Assembly: GCF_002884495.1 (NCBI RefSeq)
Contig: NZ_KZ614145.1
Coordinates: 1,874,423-1,938,422 of the forward strand
Direction: 5' to 3'
Source: Rummeliibacillus pycnus
Lineage (GTDB): Bacteria > Bacillota > Bacilli > Bacillales_A > Planococcaceae
DNA: 64,000 bases
Shown: positions 47,739 through 57,033 of the stretch, piece after piece
Numbering within the stretch: position 1 is the first letter of the stretch
Layout: every line of letters begins with the position of its first letter
Made by a program: the position numbers and the translations under genes
Notes under the pieces: generated by a model
Database searches by the model: none
What the model was told of the DNA's origin: nothing
Seen by the model: only the letters and a program-made list of their open reading frames with translations

Positions 47739-48998
47739 CTAAAAGAAGAATCGTTGTATATCATTCCAGGTCACCGCAAGCATAAGTATCATTAATAGTA
47801 CAATCCCAACGAAATGTACCATCCCTTCTTTTTGGCGATCGACTGGTTTACCACGAACGGCTTCAAAACCAAAGAATAATAAGCGACCACCATCTAATGC
47901 TGGTAAAGGCAATAAGTTCATGATGCCTAAGTTAATACTTAGGACAGCTGCCCAGTTCATAATATTAACAATACCATATTTAGCAACCTCTTCAGTTGCT
48001 TTATAAATACCAACAGGACCCGATAATGCGTTAATCGTAAATCCACCGGTAATTAGAGATCCGAGAATGGTGAAAATTTTAATAATCCAATGATATGTTT
48101 CTGTAAAACCAAATGAAATTGCTTTCAATGGATTTTTTTCAACAGGACTTTGATATTGAACACCAATTTGACCAATTGATTGTCCATCAATTGTCTTTTC
48201 AGTTGGCGTTACATTAATGGTTTTATGACCACTATCACGTTTAACATCCAATGTTAATTGTTTATCAGGATTGTTTTGAATTGCATCTGATAGTTCTTGC
48301 CAACTACTAATAGACTTTCCATTTATGGATGTGATCAAGTCACCTTTTTCTAGACCTGCATTTGAGGCAGGACTATTTTTTACCACACCTGCAATAACCG
48401 GTTCGTATGTTGGTACACCCTGCATTAATGCAATAGCAATAAACACTACAATTGAAAGTATAAAGTTAAACAATGGGCCAGCAAAAATTGTCATTGCTCT
48501 TTTACCCACTGATTTAGAATTAAATTGACGGTCATATGGTGCAATAATAAGTTCGCTACCATTTTCTTCGATAACCGCATTGCGCGCTATTTTGTAACGT
48601 ACAAGCTTCTCATCTTCATCATAACCTTCAACCCATAAATCTTTTTGAAGATCTGCCTTTTCCACCTCAAGGAATAACATGTCAGGTAATTGCTTGTTTT
48701 GATTTAAAACGATTTTCGTTACTTCGTTTTGATCATTCAACAACATTCCAATTCGATAACCTGGTTGAAGCTCAACCACATCTGCATCGTCTCCTGCCAT
48801 ACGGACATAACCACCCATTGGCAATAAGCGAATGGTATACAATGTTTCGCCTTTATTGATCCCTAATATTTTGGGACCAAAGCCAATTGCAAATTCACGC
48901 ACTAATATTCCAGAACGTTTTGCAAAGATGAAGTGTCCTAGTTCATGGAAAAACACGATGGAACCGAATACTATGATGAATGCAATGATTGATTGCAT
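47739..48998 (-). CDS. rasP: Site-2 intramembrane metalloprotease RasP
   Basis: The 419-residue RseP-type protease cuts anti-sigma factors and remnant signal peptides in the membrane. The zinc motif HELGH is at residues 18-22 in the first transmembrane helix, a PDZ domain lies at about 195-265 and the third zinc ligand is in NLLPLPALDGGRLLFFG. About four membrane helices are visible. Start: ATG behind AAAGGTGG. Confidence 0.96.
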   Translation of the reverse strand: MQSIIAFIIVFGSIVFFHELGHFIFAKRSGILVREFAIGFGPKILGINKGETLYTIRLLPMGGYVRMAGDDADVVELQPGYRIGMLLNDQNEVTKIVLNQNKQLPDMLFLEVEKADLQKDLWVEGYDEDEKLVRYKIARNAVIEENGSELIIAPYDRQFNSKSVGKRAMTIFAGPLFNFILSIVVFIAIALMQGVPTYEPVIAGVVKNSPASNAGLEKGDLITSINGKSISSWQELSDAIQNNPDKQLTLDVKRDSGHKTINVTPTEKTIDGQSIGQIGVQYQSPVEKNPLKAISFGFTETYHWIIKIFTILGSLITGGFTINALSGPVGIYKATEEVAKYGIVNIMNWAAVLSINLGIMNLLPLPALDGGRLLFFGFEAVRGKPVDRQKEGMVHFVGIVLLMILMLAVTWNDIQRFFF

Positions 48999-49040
48999 GG
49001 AATCCCACCTTTTTCAGCTTGTGTAAAATCACTACTATTG

Positions 49041-50186
49041 CTATTTTAGCATGGTTTGAACTGTTTTTCTCGTTTCTTTATCAACATGTAAAATAGTTTC
49101 TAAATCTGGATGTTGAATGTTAACATGATCGTTCATCATTCTTTCGATAATGTCTTCAATTTCTAGGAATTTAATTTTTTCTTGCAAAAAGGCACCTACT
49201 GCAGCCTCATTTGCAGCATTCATTACCGTTAAAATAGTACCACCCATTCTACCAGCTTGATACGCAAAATCTAAGCAACGGAAACGATTTAAATCAACAT
49301 TTTCGAAATGCAATTGCCCAATCTTCGCTAAATCTAATCTTTCTGCAGTCCGTCTTGGTAATCTCTCAGGATAACTTAAAGCATATTGAATGGGAGTACG
49401 CATGTCAGGTGTTCCTAATTGAGCCATTATACTTGTATCATGATATTCAACCATGGAGTGAATAATGCTTTCTCTATGGATTAAAACATCAATTTGATCA
49501 TAAGGCATGTCATATAAGACCGATGCTTCAATTACTTCTAATCCTTTGTTCATTAATGTAGCTGAATCGATCGTAATTTTGGCTCCCATTGACCAATTTG
49601 GATGATTTAAGGCTTCTTTAATCGTTACATTTTTTAAATCTTCACGTTTTTTATCGCGGAAGCTTCCACCTGATGCTGTTAAAATTAGTCGTGAAATGGA
49701 ATTACGATTTTCACCTTGCATTGATTGCCAAAGAGCTGAGTGTTCACTATCTACTGGTAATATTGGTGCTCCATATTTTTTTGCTTCACTCATTACCAAG
49801 TGCCCAGCAGTCACTAATGTTTCTTTATTAGCAATTGCTATTGCTTTTTTTTCTCGTATAGCTGCCAATGTTGCTTCAAGGCCAATACTTCCTAATACAG
49901 CATTTAATAAAACATTTCCATCTGAAAAAGTAGCTACATCGACTAACCCTTTTGCCCCATAAGTGAAGTCAATATTAGGAAACTCTTTTGAAAGAATTTG
50001 TGCATCTTCCTCTAATTGTACTGATACTAATTTGGGATTAAACTCAAGAATAATTTCTCTCGTTTTTTCGATATTTTTCCCTGCTGCGAATGCCACAATT
50101 TCGAATTCATCTGCATGTTCTCTTACAATATCTAGTGTTTGTAAGCCAATAGAGCCAGTTGCTCCTAATAAGCTAATTGATTTCAT
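49041..50186 (-). CDS. dxr: 1-deoxy-D-xylulose 5-phosphate reductoisomerase
   Basis: The 381-residue enzyme makes MEP in the non-mevalonate isoprenoid pathway. NADPH binding: [14 protein letters not shown]; metal and substrate site: [10 protein letters not shown]; catalytic loop region: ASGGSFRD and NHPNWSMG. It precedes rasP and follows cdsA, so isoprenoid carriers (UppS) and phospholipid precursors (CdsA) are made from one operon. Confidence 0.97.
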   Translation of the reverse strand: MKSISLLGATGSIGLQTLDIVREHADEFEIVAFAAGKNIEKTREIILEFNPKLVSVQLEEDAQILSKEFPNIDFTYGAKGLVDVATFSDGNVLLNAVLGSIGLEATLAAIREKKAIAIANKETLVTAGHLVMSEAKKYGAPILPVDSEHSALWQSMQGENRNSISRLILTASGGSFRDKKREDLKNVTIKEALNHPNWSMGAKITIDSATLMNKGLEVIEASVLYDMPYDQIDVLIHRESIIHSMVEYHDTSIMAQLGTPDMRTPIQYALSYPERLPRRTAERLDLAKIGQLHFENVDLNRFRCLDFAYQAGRMGGTILTVMNAANEAAVGAFLQEKIKFLEIEDIIERMMNDHVNIQHPDLETILHVDKETRKTVQTMLK

Positions 50187-50200
50187 TTAAAAAATCTCCC

Positions 50201-50995
50201 TTATCCAATAAAGTGAAAGAAATAGAGCAAAGGTAAAACGAATAGTAGACTATCAAAACGGTCTAAAATCCCCCCATGCCCAGGAAGTAATTTCCCAGAA
50301 TCCTTCACACCATAATGCCGTTTAATTGCTGATTCTACTAAATCACCTAATTGCCCAAATATAGAAGCTACGATTGTGACAATCATTAATGTTAAATATG
50401 ATTTATCTAGTCCTGCAATCAATTGGAAAATAACTGCAGAAATAATTGCTACAACTATTCCTCCAATAAAACCTTCAACTGTTTTATTTGGTGAAATCTC
50501 TGGCCATAATTTATGTTTACCAATCTTTCTTCCTATGAAGTATGCTCCTGAATCCGTAGACCATACAATAACTAATGCATAAACAACAAATGCTAATCCT
50601 TCTGTACGTGTAGTAATAAAGAAGTGAAATCCTATTCCCACATAAAAGGCACTAGCTATTAAAAATCCAACGTCATCGAATGTAAATTTGTTTTTTACAA
50701 TTACTGAATAAATCAACAATAATATTACAAATATGAATACATATTCAATTTTTGAATAAGATGTTATAATTTGGACTCGTTTACTCCAATCATTTGGCAT
50801 TAAAATAACAAACAATGCAAATAATGTGACGATCCCTGGTAATGAGAATAGTGATATTCCTCTCATTTTCAATATTTCATATAATCCTATAGCTGCCATT
50901 GCGTATATCAAAATGGTAAATGGTAATTGGCCATAGATAATGAATGGTATAAACAGTGCAGCAGCAATTACCGCTGTAATAATACGCTGTTTCAA
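50201..50995 (-). CDS. cdsA: Phosphatidate cytidylyltransferase (CDP-diglyceride synthase)
   Basis: The 264-residue membrane enzyme makes CDP-diacylglycerol, the substrate of PgsA. It has about seven to eight hydrophobic helices and the family signature near the C terminus (SAIKRHYGVKDSGKLLPG followed by HGGILDRFD). The start is probably TTG (50993-50995), 6 bases after the uppS stop and preceded by AAGGA. Confidence 0.95.
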   Translation of the reverse strand: MKQRIITAVIAAALFIPFIIYGQLPFTILIYAMAAIGLYEILKMRGISLFSLPGIVTLFALFVILMPNDWSKRVQIITSYSKIEYVFIFVILLLIYSVIVKNKFTFDDVGFLIASAFYVGIGFHFFITTRTEGLAFVVYALVIVWSTDSGAYFIGRKIGKHKLWPEISPNKTVEGFIGGIVVAIISAVIFQLIAGLDKSYLTLMIVTIVASIFGQLGDLVESAIKRHYGVKDSGKLLPGHGGILDRFDSLLFVLPLLYFFHFIG

Positions 50996-51001
50996 TCTTC
51001 C

Positions 51002-51787
51002 TTATTCTCCTTTCAATCCACCATATCGGCGATTGCGTTTTTGATAGTCTTTGATAGCATCAAAAAAGGCATGTTCGTCAAAGTCTGGCCATAGGATTTC
51101 CGTAAACCAAAATTCTGTGTAAGCAAGTTGCCATAACATAAAATTACTTAAACGAATTTCTCCACTCGTCCGAATTAATAAATCAGGGTCAGGTAAATTA
51201 GCAGTCATAAGTTCTGATGTGATATTATGTTCGGTAATATCTGATACTTCCAAGTCTCCATCCTTAATTTTTTTTGCTATTCGTTGCATAGCAAGTACTA
51301 ATTCTGTTCGACTGCCGTAATTCAATGCAAAGTTAAGGACCATTCCTGTGTTATCTTTTGTTTGTTCCATAGCGTTTTGAACAGCACGCTGTGTATGATC
51401 TGGTAAAACATCCATTTCACCAATCATTTCGATTCGAATATTTAGCTCCATTAATTCAGGTAAAAATGAACCTAAAAATTCTTCAGGTAAACGCATCAAA
51501 AATTCTACTTCTTTTCTTGGACGTTTCCAGTTTTCTGTTGAAAAAGCATATAAAGTAATTGCTTTTACTCCGATTGCATTTGCAGCTCGTGTAATTTTAC
51601 GTACGTTTTTCATACCTTCATGATGCCCAGCAACACGAGGTAATGCACGTTTTTTCGCCCATCTACCGTTTCCATCCATAATAATTGCAATATGGGCAGG
51701 TACTTCTTCATTTGAAATCTCTGAAATTCGTTCCTGTAAATCTTGACTGTGTTTATCTGATTTTCCCCATATGAGTTTGTTTAACAT
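51002..51787 (-). CDS. uppS: Undecaprenyl diphosphate synthase
   Basis: The 261-residue cis-prenyltransferase makes the C55 lipid carrier for wall synthesis. IIMDGNGRWAKKR with catalytic D38, the AFSTENWKRP loop and the C-terminal DLLIRTSGEIRLSNFMLWQ blocks are present. An N-terminal extension of about 30 residues precedes the core. Start: ATG behind GGAGG. An extended -10 promoter lies about 46 bases upstream, after the frr terminator. Confidence 0.96.
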   Translation of the reverse strand: MLNKLIWGKSDKHSQDLQERISEISNEEVPAHIAIIMDGNGRWAKKRALPRVAGHHEGMKNVRKITRAANAIGVKAITLYAFSTENWKRPRKEVEFLMRLPEEFLGSFLPELMELNIRIEMIGEMDVLPDHTQRAVQNAMEQTKDNTGMVLNFALNYGSRTELVLAMQRIAKKIKDGDLEVSDITEHNITSELMTANLPDPDLLIRTSGEIRLSNFMLWQLAYTEFWFTEILWPDFDEHAFFDAIKDYQKRNRRYGGLKGE

Positions 51788-51832
51788 TTAGAATCCTCCA
51801 CTAACTTACAAATCGGAACGTATACTACTTCT

Positions 51833-51841
51833 ATCATATCA
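51833..51841 (-). promoter_or_regulatory. Candidate extended -10 promoter of uppS-cdsA-dxr-rasP
   Basis: The minus strand reads TGATATGAT (TG-n-TATGAT form), placed between the frr terminator and uppS. The -35 region is poor. Confidence 0.45.
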
Positions 51842-51870
51842 AAAATACGGATTTTTTTCCTTAATCTTAA

Positions 51871-51905
51871 CAAAAAAAGACGTCCCTGTACTTATAGGAC
51901 GTCTT
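51871..51905 (-). terminator. Terminator of pyrH-frr
   Basis: AAGACGTCC/GGACGTCTT with an 11-base loop is followed by TTTTTG on the minus strand. It lies 165 bases after the frr stop. Confidence 0.88.
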
Positions 51906-52069
51906 AAAAAACACAAGGTTCTAAAAAATCAATTACGCCTCTCGTAATTACTTCCAGATTTGAATTTATTTTTCAACATTCTAAACCTGTGACATCTGCA
52001 AGAGACTTTCATTTTCATGAGCAATTGTTTATAGAAAAATCGCTACTAAGCTCTTTTCTATACGAAGTG

Positions 52070-52627
52070 TTAGACAGACATAATTTCGCTTTCTTTTTCT
52101 TTTGCAATTTGGTCTACTTTCACAATATTTGCATCTGTTAGTTTTTGGATATCATCTGAATAGCCACGTAAATCATCTTCTGTAATTTCGCCAGCTTTTT
52201 CTAATTTCTTAAATTCATCATTAGCATCACGGCGAACATTACGAACAACAACTTTTGCTTCTTCGGCTTCTTTTTTCACTAACTTTACTAGTTCTTTACG
52301 ACGTTCCTCTGTCAAGGCTGGAATTGTCAATCGAATAACATTACCATCGTTTGTTGGTGTAATACCAATATCAGATTTTAATAATGCTTTTTCAATTTCG
52401 CCAAGAACTGTTTTGTCATAAGGCTGAATAACTAATAATCGTGCTTCTGGAATTGAAATACCCGCTAATTGATTAATTGGTGTAGGTGCACCATAATAAT
52501 CAACAGTTACGTGGTCTAGTAATGAGGCATTTGCTCGTCCAGCACGAATAGTTGCTAATGCACGATTAAATGCTTGAATCGATTTCGTCATTTTTTCTTC
52601 AGCTTTTGCAATAACTTCTTTTGACAT
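52070..52627 (-). CDS. frr: Ribosome recycling factor
   Basis: The 185-residue factor splits post-termination ribosomes together with [23 protein letters not shown] and the C-terminal helix [22 protein letters not shown] are diagnostic. The ATG overlaps the pyrH stop by one base (TAATG) with GGAGGA inside pyrH. Confidence 0.97.
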   Translation of the reverse strand: MSKEVIAKAEEKMTKSIQAFNRALATIRAGRANASLLDHVTVDYYGAPTPINQLAGISIPEARLLVIQPYDKTVLGEIEKALLKSDIGITPTNDGNVIRLTIPALTEERRKELVKLVKKEAEEAKVVVRNVRRDANDEFKKLEKAGEITEDDLRGYSDDIQKLTDANIVKVDQIAKEKESEIMSV

Positions 52628-53352
52628 TATGAATTCCTCCTAACAACTGTTCCGATTGTTTCGCCCAATACAGCACGTTTAATATTACCGTTTTCAGTAA
52701 TAGAGAACACGATTAATGGAATATCATTATCCATACATAATGTGGATGCTGTTGAATCCATTACTTGCAATCCTTGTTGAATTACCTCTAAGTATGTTAG
52801 ATTATCATATTTTACTGCATCTGCATTCGTTTTTGGATCTGCAGAGTATACGCCATCTACGTTGTTTTTAGCCATTAAAATGACATCTGCATTAATCTCA
52901 GCTGCGCGTAATGCTGCTGTTGTGTCTGTAGAGAAGTAAGGGTTTCCTGTGCCAGCCGCAAAAATAACTACACGTTTTTTTTCTAAGTGACGAACCGCTT
53001 TTCTACGGATATATGGTTCTGCCACTTGCGTCATCACAATTGATGACTGTACTCGTGTTGGAACGCTAAGATTTTCAAGTGAATCTTGAAGTGCTAATGC
53101 ATTCATAACTGTTGCTAACATACCCATGTAATCAGCATTTGCACGTTCCATGCCCATTTCAGCTCCAATTTTCCCTCTCCAAATGTTTCCGCCACCGACT
53201 ACTAGGGCTACTTCTACCCCTAGATCAACAACTTCTTTTACTTGTTCTGCTACTGATTTAACAATTTTAGGTGATAAGCCAAAGCCTTCTTCTCCAGCAA
53301 GAGCTTCTCCACTAAGTTTAATGACTACTCTTTTGTACTGTGGCATACTCAT
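52627..53352 (-). CDS. pyrH: UMP kinase
   Basis: The 241-residue enzyme makes UDP for RNA and wall precursors. [35 protein letters not shown] and the C-terminal [19 protein letters not shown] segment are typical. I choose the ATG at 53350-53352 (N terminus MSMPQYKR aligns with the family; GGAGG 5 bases upstream). The next in-frame ATG two codons later is possible; the longer upstream frame is not. Confidence 0.96.
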   Translation of the reverse strand: MSMPQYKRVVIKLSGEALAGEEGFGLSPKIVKSVAEQVKEVVDLGVEVALVVGGGNIWRGKIGAEMGMERANADYMGMLATVMNALALQDSLENLSVPTRVQSSIVMTQVAEPYIRRKAVRHLEKKRVVIFAAGTGNPYFSTDTTAALRAAEINADVILMAKNNVDGVYSADPKTNADAVKYDNLTYLEVIQQGLQVMDSTASTLCMDNDIPLIVFSITENGNIKRAVLGETIGTVVRRNS

Positions 53353-53380
53353 TGGAACCTCCATCATGCTTTTTTTCTTG

Positions 53381-53412
53381 AAAAAGAGGGAACACGATAA
53401 GCTGTGCTCCCT
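53381..53412 (-). terminator. Terminator between tsf and pyrH
   Basis: A 9-bp stem with one wobble, AGGGAGCAC/GTGTTCCCT, with an 8-base loop is followed by CTTTTTC on the minus strand. It lies 30-60 bases upstream of pyrH. Confidence 0.78.
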
Positions 53413-53445
53413 ACTTTTTTTCATAAATATTAAATAAAAACGTTA

Positions 53446-54330
53446 TTATTTACCTTTAACTTGGCTCATTACTTCTTCAGCGAAATTATCTTCACGTTTT
53501 TCGATACCTTCACCAACTTCATAACGTACGAATGAAGTTAAAGTACCTCCAACAGATTTTACAAAATCGCCAACTTTTTGATCTGGGTTTTTAACAAATG
53601 CTTGATCAAGAACACAGATTTCTTCGAAGTATTTACGTAAACGACCTTCTACCATTTTAGCTACAATGTTTTCTGGTTTGCCTTCGTTAAGTGCTTGTTC
53701 AGTTAAAACTTTACGTTCGTGAGCAATTTCATCTTCTGAAACTTGGTCATGTGCGATGTATTTAGGATTTAATGCAGCGATATGCATTGCAACGTCTTTA
53801 GCTGCATCTGCATCAGTTGTACCTTCAACTACAGCTAATACACCAATACGTCCACCCATGTGTAAGTAAGCACCAAATGCATCTGCATCAGTTTTTGTTG
53901 CAACAGTGAAACGACGAAGTGTAATTTTTTCACCGATTGTAGCAATTGCTGAAGAAATATGGTCAGCAACTTTCACACCATTTTCCATAGTTGTTTCTAA
54001 TGCTTCTTCTACAGTTGCTGGTTTAGCAGCTAGTAAGTGATCAGCTAATTCTTTAACTAAAGTTTTGAAACCTTCGTTTTTAGCAACGAAATCAGTTTCA
54101 GCGTTAACTTCTAAAAGTACTGCGTCATTACCTTTTACTTCGATGTATGTTGTACCTTCTGCAGCTACGCGATCTGCTTTTTTAGCTGCTGAAGATAATC
54201 CTTTTTCACGTAGGAAGTCGATTGCTGCTTCCATATCTCCATCAACTTGTACTAATGCTTTTTTACAATCCATCATACCAGCACCAGTTTTTTCACGTAA
54301 TTCTTTAACCATTTTTGCAGTTACTGCCAT
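53446..54330 (-). CDS. tsf: Elongation factor Ts
   Basis: The 294-residue protein exchanges GDP on EF-Tu. [25 protein letters not shown] and [11 protein letters not shown] are the conserved stretches. Start: ATG behind GGAGG. It lies 99 bases after rpsB, separated by a strong terminator. Confidence 0.97.
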   Translation of the reverse strand: MAVTAKMVKELREKTGAGMMDCKKALVQVDGDMEAAIDFLREKGLSSAAKKADRVAAEGTTYIEVKGNDAVLLEVNAETDFVAKNEGFKTLVKELADHLLAAKPATVEEALETTMENGVKVADHISSAIATIGEKITLRRFTVATKTDADAFGAYLHMGGRIGVLAVVEGTTDADAAKDVAMHIAALNPKYIAHDQVSEDEIAHERKVLTEQALNEGKPENIVAKMVEGRLRKYFEEICVLDQAFVKNPDQKVGDFVKSVGGTLTSFVRYEVGEGIEKREDNFAEEVMSQVKGK

Positions 54331-54375
54331 TGATAGTTCCTCCTTATAAATTCATATGAAATTATTATCATTCTC

Positions 54376-54413
54376 AAAAAAAGGTGATAAGAGGGTTTAG
54401 CCGCTTATCACCT
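54376..54413 (-). terminator. Terminator between rpsB and tsf
   Basis: AGGTGATAAG/CTTATCACCT plus GG/CC pairing is followed by six T on the minus strand. Since tsf has no clear promoter of its own, partial read-through is likely. Confidence 0.9.
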
Positions 54414-54429
54414 GTTTTCTAATCAGAAA

Positions 54430-55152
54430 TTACTCAGCTGCAACCTCTTCAGCTGGAACTGCTTCTTCTTCACCTTGTTTAGATTCGATTAAAGCATCAG
54501 CCATTTTTGCAGTGATTAACTTAACTGCGCGAATTGCGTCATCGTTTGAAGGAATAACGTAATCGATTTCATCAGGATCACAGTTAGTATCGACCATAGC
54601 TACTAATGGAATGTTTAATTTGCGAGCTTCTGCAACAGCAATACGTTCTTTGCGTGGGTCTACTACGAACATTACATCTGGTAGATCATGCATATCACGG
54701 ATACCGCCTAAGAATTTAACAAGACGTTCGTGTTGTTTTTTAAGTTGAACAACTTCTTTTTTAGGTAGAACTTCGAAAGTTCCATCTTCTTCCATTTTTT
54801 CGATTTCTTTCAAACGTGCAACACGTTTTTGAATAGTACCGAAGTTTGTAAGAGTACCACCTAACCAACGTTGGTTAATGTAGTAGTTACCTGAGCGTTC
54901 TGCTTCTTCTTTAATAGCTTCTTGAGCTTGTTTTTTAGTACCAACGAAAAGAACTTTACCACCATCTTGGCCAACTTGGCGCATGAAGTCGTAAGCTTCT
55001 TCTAATTTTTTAACTGTTTTTTGTAAATCGATAATGTAGATACCGTTACGTTCAACAAAAATGTATTTTTTCATTTTTGGGTTCCAACGGCGAGTTTGGT
55101 GACCGAAATGTACACCAGCTTCTAGTAATTGTTTCATTGAAATTACTGACAT
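54430..55152 (-). CDS. rpsB: 30S ribosomal protein S2
   Basis: The 240-residue ribosomal protein starts [19 protein letters not shown], the normal Bacillales N terminus, from the ATG at 55150-55152 with AGGAGG 8 bases upstream. The open frame extends 26 codons further into the leader, but that part is not S2. The acidic C terminus ends in [13 protein letters not shown] strong promoter and a roughly 110-base structured leader lie upstream. Confidence 0.97.
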   Translation of the reverse strand: MSVISMKQLLEAGVHFGHQTRRWNPKMKKYIFVERNGIYIIDLQKTVKKLEEAYDFMRQVGQDGGKVLFVGTKKQAQEAIKEEAERSGNYYINQRWLGGTLTNFGTIQKRVARLKEIEKMEEDGTFEVLPKKEVVQLKKQHERLVKFLGGIRDMHDLPDVMFVVDPRKERIAVAEARKLNIPLVAMVDTNCDPDEIDYVIPSNDDAIRAVKLITAKMADALIESKQGEEEAVPAEEVAAE

Positions 55153-55159
55153 GAGTGTT

Positions 55160-55260
55160 TCCTCCTGATATGGTTTTTTGTCCTCCGTATTCGTCATCTG
55201 TAGGAGCAACTCATTGAGCACCCTCTCCATGCATCGGAATACGTGTGTAATGTAACACCA
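55160..55260 (-). promoter_or_regulatory. Structured 5' leader of rpsB
   Basis: The leader can close with CGTATTC/GAATACG (55237-55243 with 55186-55192) around a GGAG/CTCC-containing inner part, and has a small GTGT/ACAC hairpin (55245-55258) upstream. Autoregulation by S2 is known in other phyla; here it is a guess from structure and position. Confidence 0.4.
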
Positions 55261-55266
55261 CTTGAT

Positions 55267-55295
55267 AATATATCATACAGTCTTGTCCTATGCAA
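55267..55295 (-). promoter_or_regulatory. Sigma-A promoter of rpsB
   Basis: TTGCAT (55290-55295) stands 17 bases before TATATT (55267-55272) on the minus strand, 6 bases beyond the swrB stop codon. It separates ribosomal genes from the fla/che operon. Confidence 0.8.
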
Positions 55296-55300
55296 CCTTT

Positions 55301-55834
55301 TTAGTGTTGGAATTTCAGTAATAGCTCAATTTCAGTTTTTCCTTTTTGCAACATTTTAGCAATTTCATCAATAGTCTTCCCGCTACGATACAATTCTTGA
55401 ATTTGTTCATGTAATGTTAGTTGTTTGGATTTTTCAACAATATGTGGCACAGCATTTTGTGGAGCGATAGAACTATTTTTATATGCTTTAGTAGCAACAT
55501 TTCTAGGCGTATTAAAAGTTGGCACTATCACTTCTTCTTCTGAAAATTGATTATAATTTACTTCATTTGTATTGTTCTCTTTTGTTTTATGCATATTCAT
55601 ATTTTCTTCTATTGGTTTATTGCTATTTATCAATGTTAATTCTTTTATTAAGCGATTATTTTCGTCTCGCATTTCTGCTAAGTAAGCGCCAACAGCATTA
55701 TCCATTTCATCTTTTAATTGTTGCTGACTCTTTTCGACTTCTCTTAGTCTATTAATTTTTGTATACAATAAAATAATGAAATAAAAACTCAATAGTTGCG
55801 CAATAAATAAAATCGCCAAAATTGTTCCTACCAT
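55301..55834 (-). CDS. swrB: SwrB-like motility protein
   Basis: The 177-residue protein has one N-terminal transmembrane helix (about 3-24), a coiled-coil stretch (about 28-70), a disordered N/T/K-rich middle and a C-terminal helix-turn-helix-like end (IQELYRSGKTIDEIAKMLQ then KGKTEIELLLKF), which is the layout of SwrB (YlxL). SwrB promotes flagellar basal-body maturation and SigD activity in B. subtilis. The middle is poorly conserved, so the call rests on the two ends and on position after sigD. Confidence 0.8.
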   Translation of the reverse strand: MVGTILAILFIAQLLSFYFIILLYTKINRLREVEKSQQQLKDEMDNAVGAYLAEMRDENNRLIKELTLINSNKPIEENMNMHKTKENNTNEVNYNQFSEEEVIVPTFNTPRNVATKAYKNSSIAPQNAVPHIVEKSKQLTLHEQIQELYRSGKTIDEIAKMLQKGKTEIELLLKFQH

Positions 55835-55842
55835 TATATCTC

Positions 55843-56151
55843 CTATCCGCTAAAATCCACAAAGTGTCCTTTGAAAGGATGTTGGATCTCAGCAAGAGCC
55901 ACAGATTGATGCTTCTTTTTTTGCTCTTGCTGCTTATTATTTTTACTTTCACTCGATGAATCATTTTCGCTAATTTGAGCAGATTGATTACTTTCTAAAG
56001 CTTTCGTTCTATTTCGTTCTATTTGTTTTTGTAATGACTGATTAGCTAAATCTTGGCTAGTATACACATGTTGCTGAGCTTCTTCCGTGAGTTTCCCTGC
56101 TTCAAACGTTTTAGGTAATGCAATCTGTAATTCTACGCTTTTTAAGCTCAT
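55843..56151 (-). CDS. Conserved hypothetical protein between sigD and swrB
   Basis: The 102-residue protein has no membrane segment. Its N terminus (MSLKSVELQIALPKTFEAGK) and the short C-terminal HPFKGHFVDFSG are of a kind I recall at this locus in other Bacillales; the middle is a K/Q/S/E-rich, probably disordered linker. Start: ATG with GGAG 9 bases upstream, 19 bases after sigD and 8 before swrB. B. subtilis has no gene here. It probably serves motility, by position only; the function is unknown. Confidence 0.82.
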   Translation of the reverse strand: MSLKSVELQIALPKTFEAGKLTEEAQQHVYTSQDLANQSLQKQIERNRTKALESNQSAQISENDSSSESKNNKQQEQKKKHQSVALAEIQHPFKGHFVDFSG

Positions 56152-56170
56152 ACATTTTGTCTCCTATGTA

Positions 56171-56944
56171 CTACACATTTTGCATTTCGGCTGTTAATAA
56201 ATTGCGTAATTTATAAAGCGCTTTTGAATGTATTTGCGATATTCTAGATGTGGAGAGATGGAGCATCTCTCCAATTTCAGTCAGTGTTAACTCCTCTGTA
56301 TAAAATAAACTTAATACTTGTTGTTCTTTGTCATTTAATTTTAATATATTTTTTTCTAAATCATCTATTAATTCGGAACGAACAATTTCTTGTTCTGGTG
56401 TACGTATATGAGTATCCCTTATTGCAAATGTCTTAACTTCAGCATCATCTGGATCTGAAGAATGCTCATCCATCGATAATATATTTGACATAAAATGTTC
56501 TTGCATTGTTTGATATACTTCATCTACATTCATGCCTAATTCTTTAGCAACTTCTTCTGGTGTAACATGACGTTGTAATTGTTGTTCCATTGCTTCAATT
56601 TGCGCTTCTAATTTTTTTGATTTCTCTCTAGCAGATCTTGGCAACCAATCTTCCTTTCTAAGTCCATCGATTATTGCACCACGGACTCGGAAAGAGGCAT
56701 ATGTATCAAACTTTAAATCTCTTGTAATATCAAATTTATTAAGTGCGTCAAATAATCCCATCATGCCAAGGCTTGTCAATTCATCTCTCGATACATTTTT
56801 GGGTAAACCCGTGCTAATACGTTGTACATGATAAGAGACGAGTGGAGTATATTTTTTTATTAACAAATCTCCTGCACGAGGATCACGTTCAGCTGCCCAG
56901 CTTTGCCAAAGCTTTTGTTCTTCATTTGAAGTTGGTTGCATCAT
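56171..56944 (-). CDS. sigD: RNA polymerase sigma factor SigD (FliA family)
   Basis: The 257-residue sigma-28 family factor drives flagellin, autolysin and chemoreceptor genes. Region 2 has LTSLGMMGLFDALNKFD and FDTYASFRVRGAIIDGLRKEDWLPRS in two blocks, region 3 follows at about 110-160, and region 4 is TLTEIGEMLHLSTSRISQIHSKAL. Either of two adjacent ATG codons can serve behind GGAGG. A stem-loop and an extended -10 promoter lie in the 89-base gap before it. Confidence 0.95.
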   Translation of the reverse strand: MMQPTSNEEQKLWQSWAAERDPRAGDLLIKKYTPLVSYHVQRISTGLPKNVSRDELTSLGMMGLFDALNKFDITRDLKFDTYASFRVRGAIIDGLRKEDWLPRSAREKSKKLEAQIEAMEQQLQRHVTPEEVAKELGMNVDEVYQTMQEHFMSNILSMDEHSSDPDDAEVKTFAIRDTHIRTPEQEIVRSELIDDLEKNILKLNDKEQQVLSLFYTEELTLTEIGEMLHLSTSRISQIHSKALYKLRNLLTAEMQNV

Positions 56945-56980
56945 CGAATCCTCCTCGTTGTCTTTAATAATAACATGTCT

Positions 56981-56989
56981 ATTATATCA
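56981..56989 (-). promoter_or_regulatory. Candidate extended -10 promoter of sigD
   Basis: The minus strand reads TGATATAAT: a perfect TATAAT with the upstream TG of extended -10 promoters, 36 bases before the sigD start and just after a stem-loop. No good -35 hexamer is present. Confidence 0.5.
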
Positions 56990-57001
56990 AAACTTTACTA
57001 T

Positions 57002-57029
57002 AAAAGGGAGCTAAAATAGGCTCCCTTTT
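57002..57029 (-). terminator. Stem-loop before sigD
   Basis: A perfect 10-bp stem, AAAAGGGAGC/GCTCCCTTTT, with an 8-base loop lies 4 bases past the stop of the preceding gene. Only four T follow, so termination may be partial. Confidence 0.75.
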
Positions 57030-57033
57030 AAAA

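Noticed and set aside
55153-55230. N-terminal extension of S2 by 26 residues
   Set aside because: The internal ATG has a perfect AGGAGG at 8 bases and gives the family N terminus; the extension lies in the mRNA leader.
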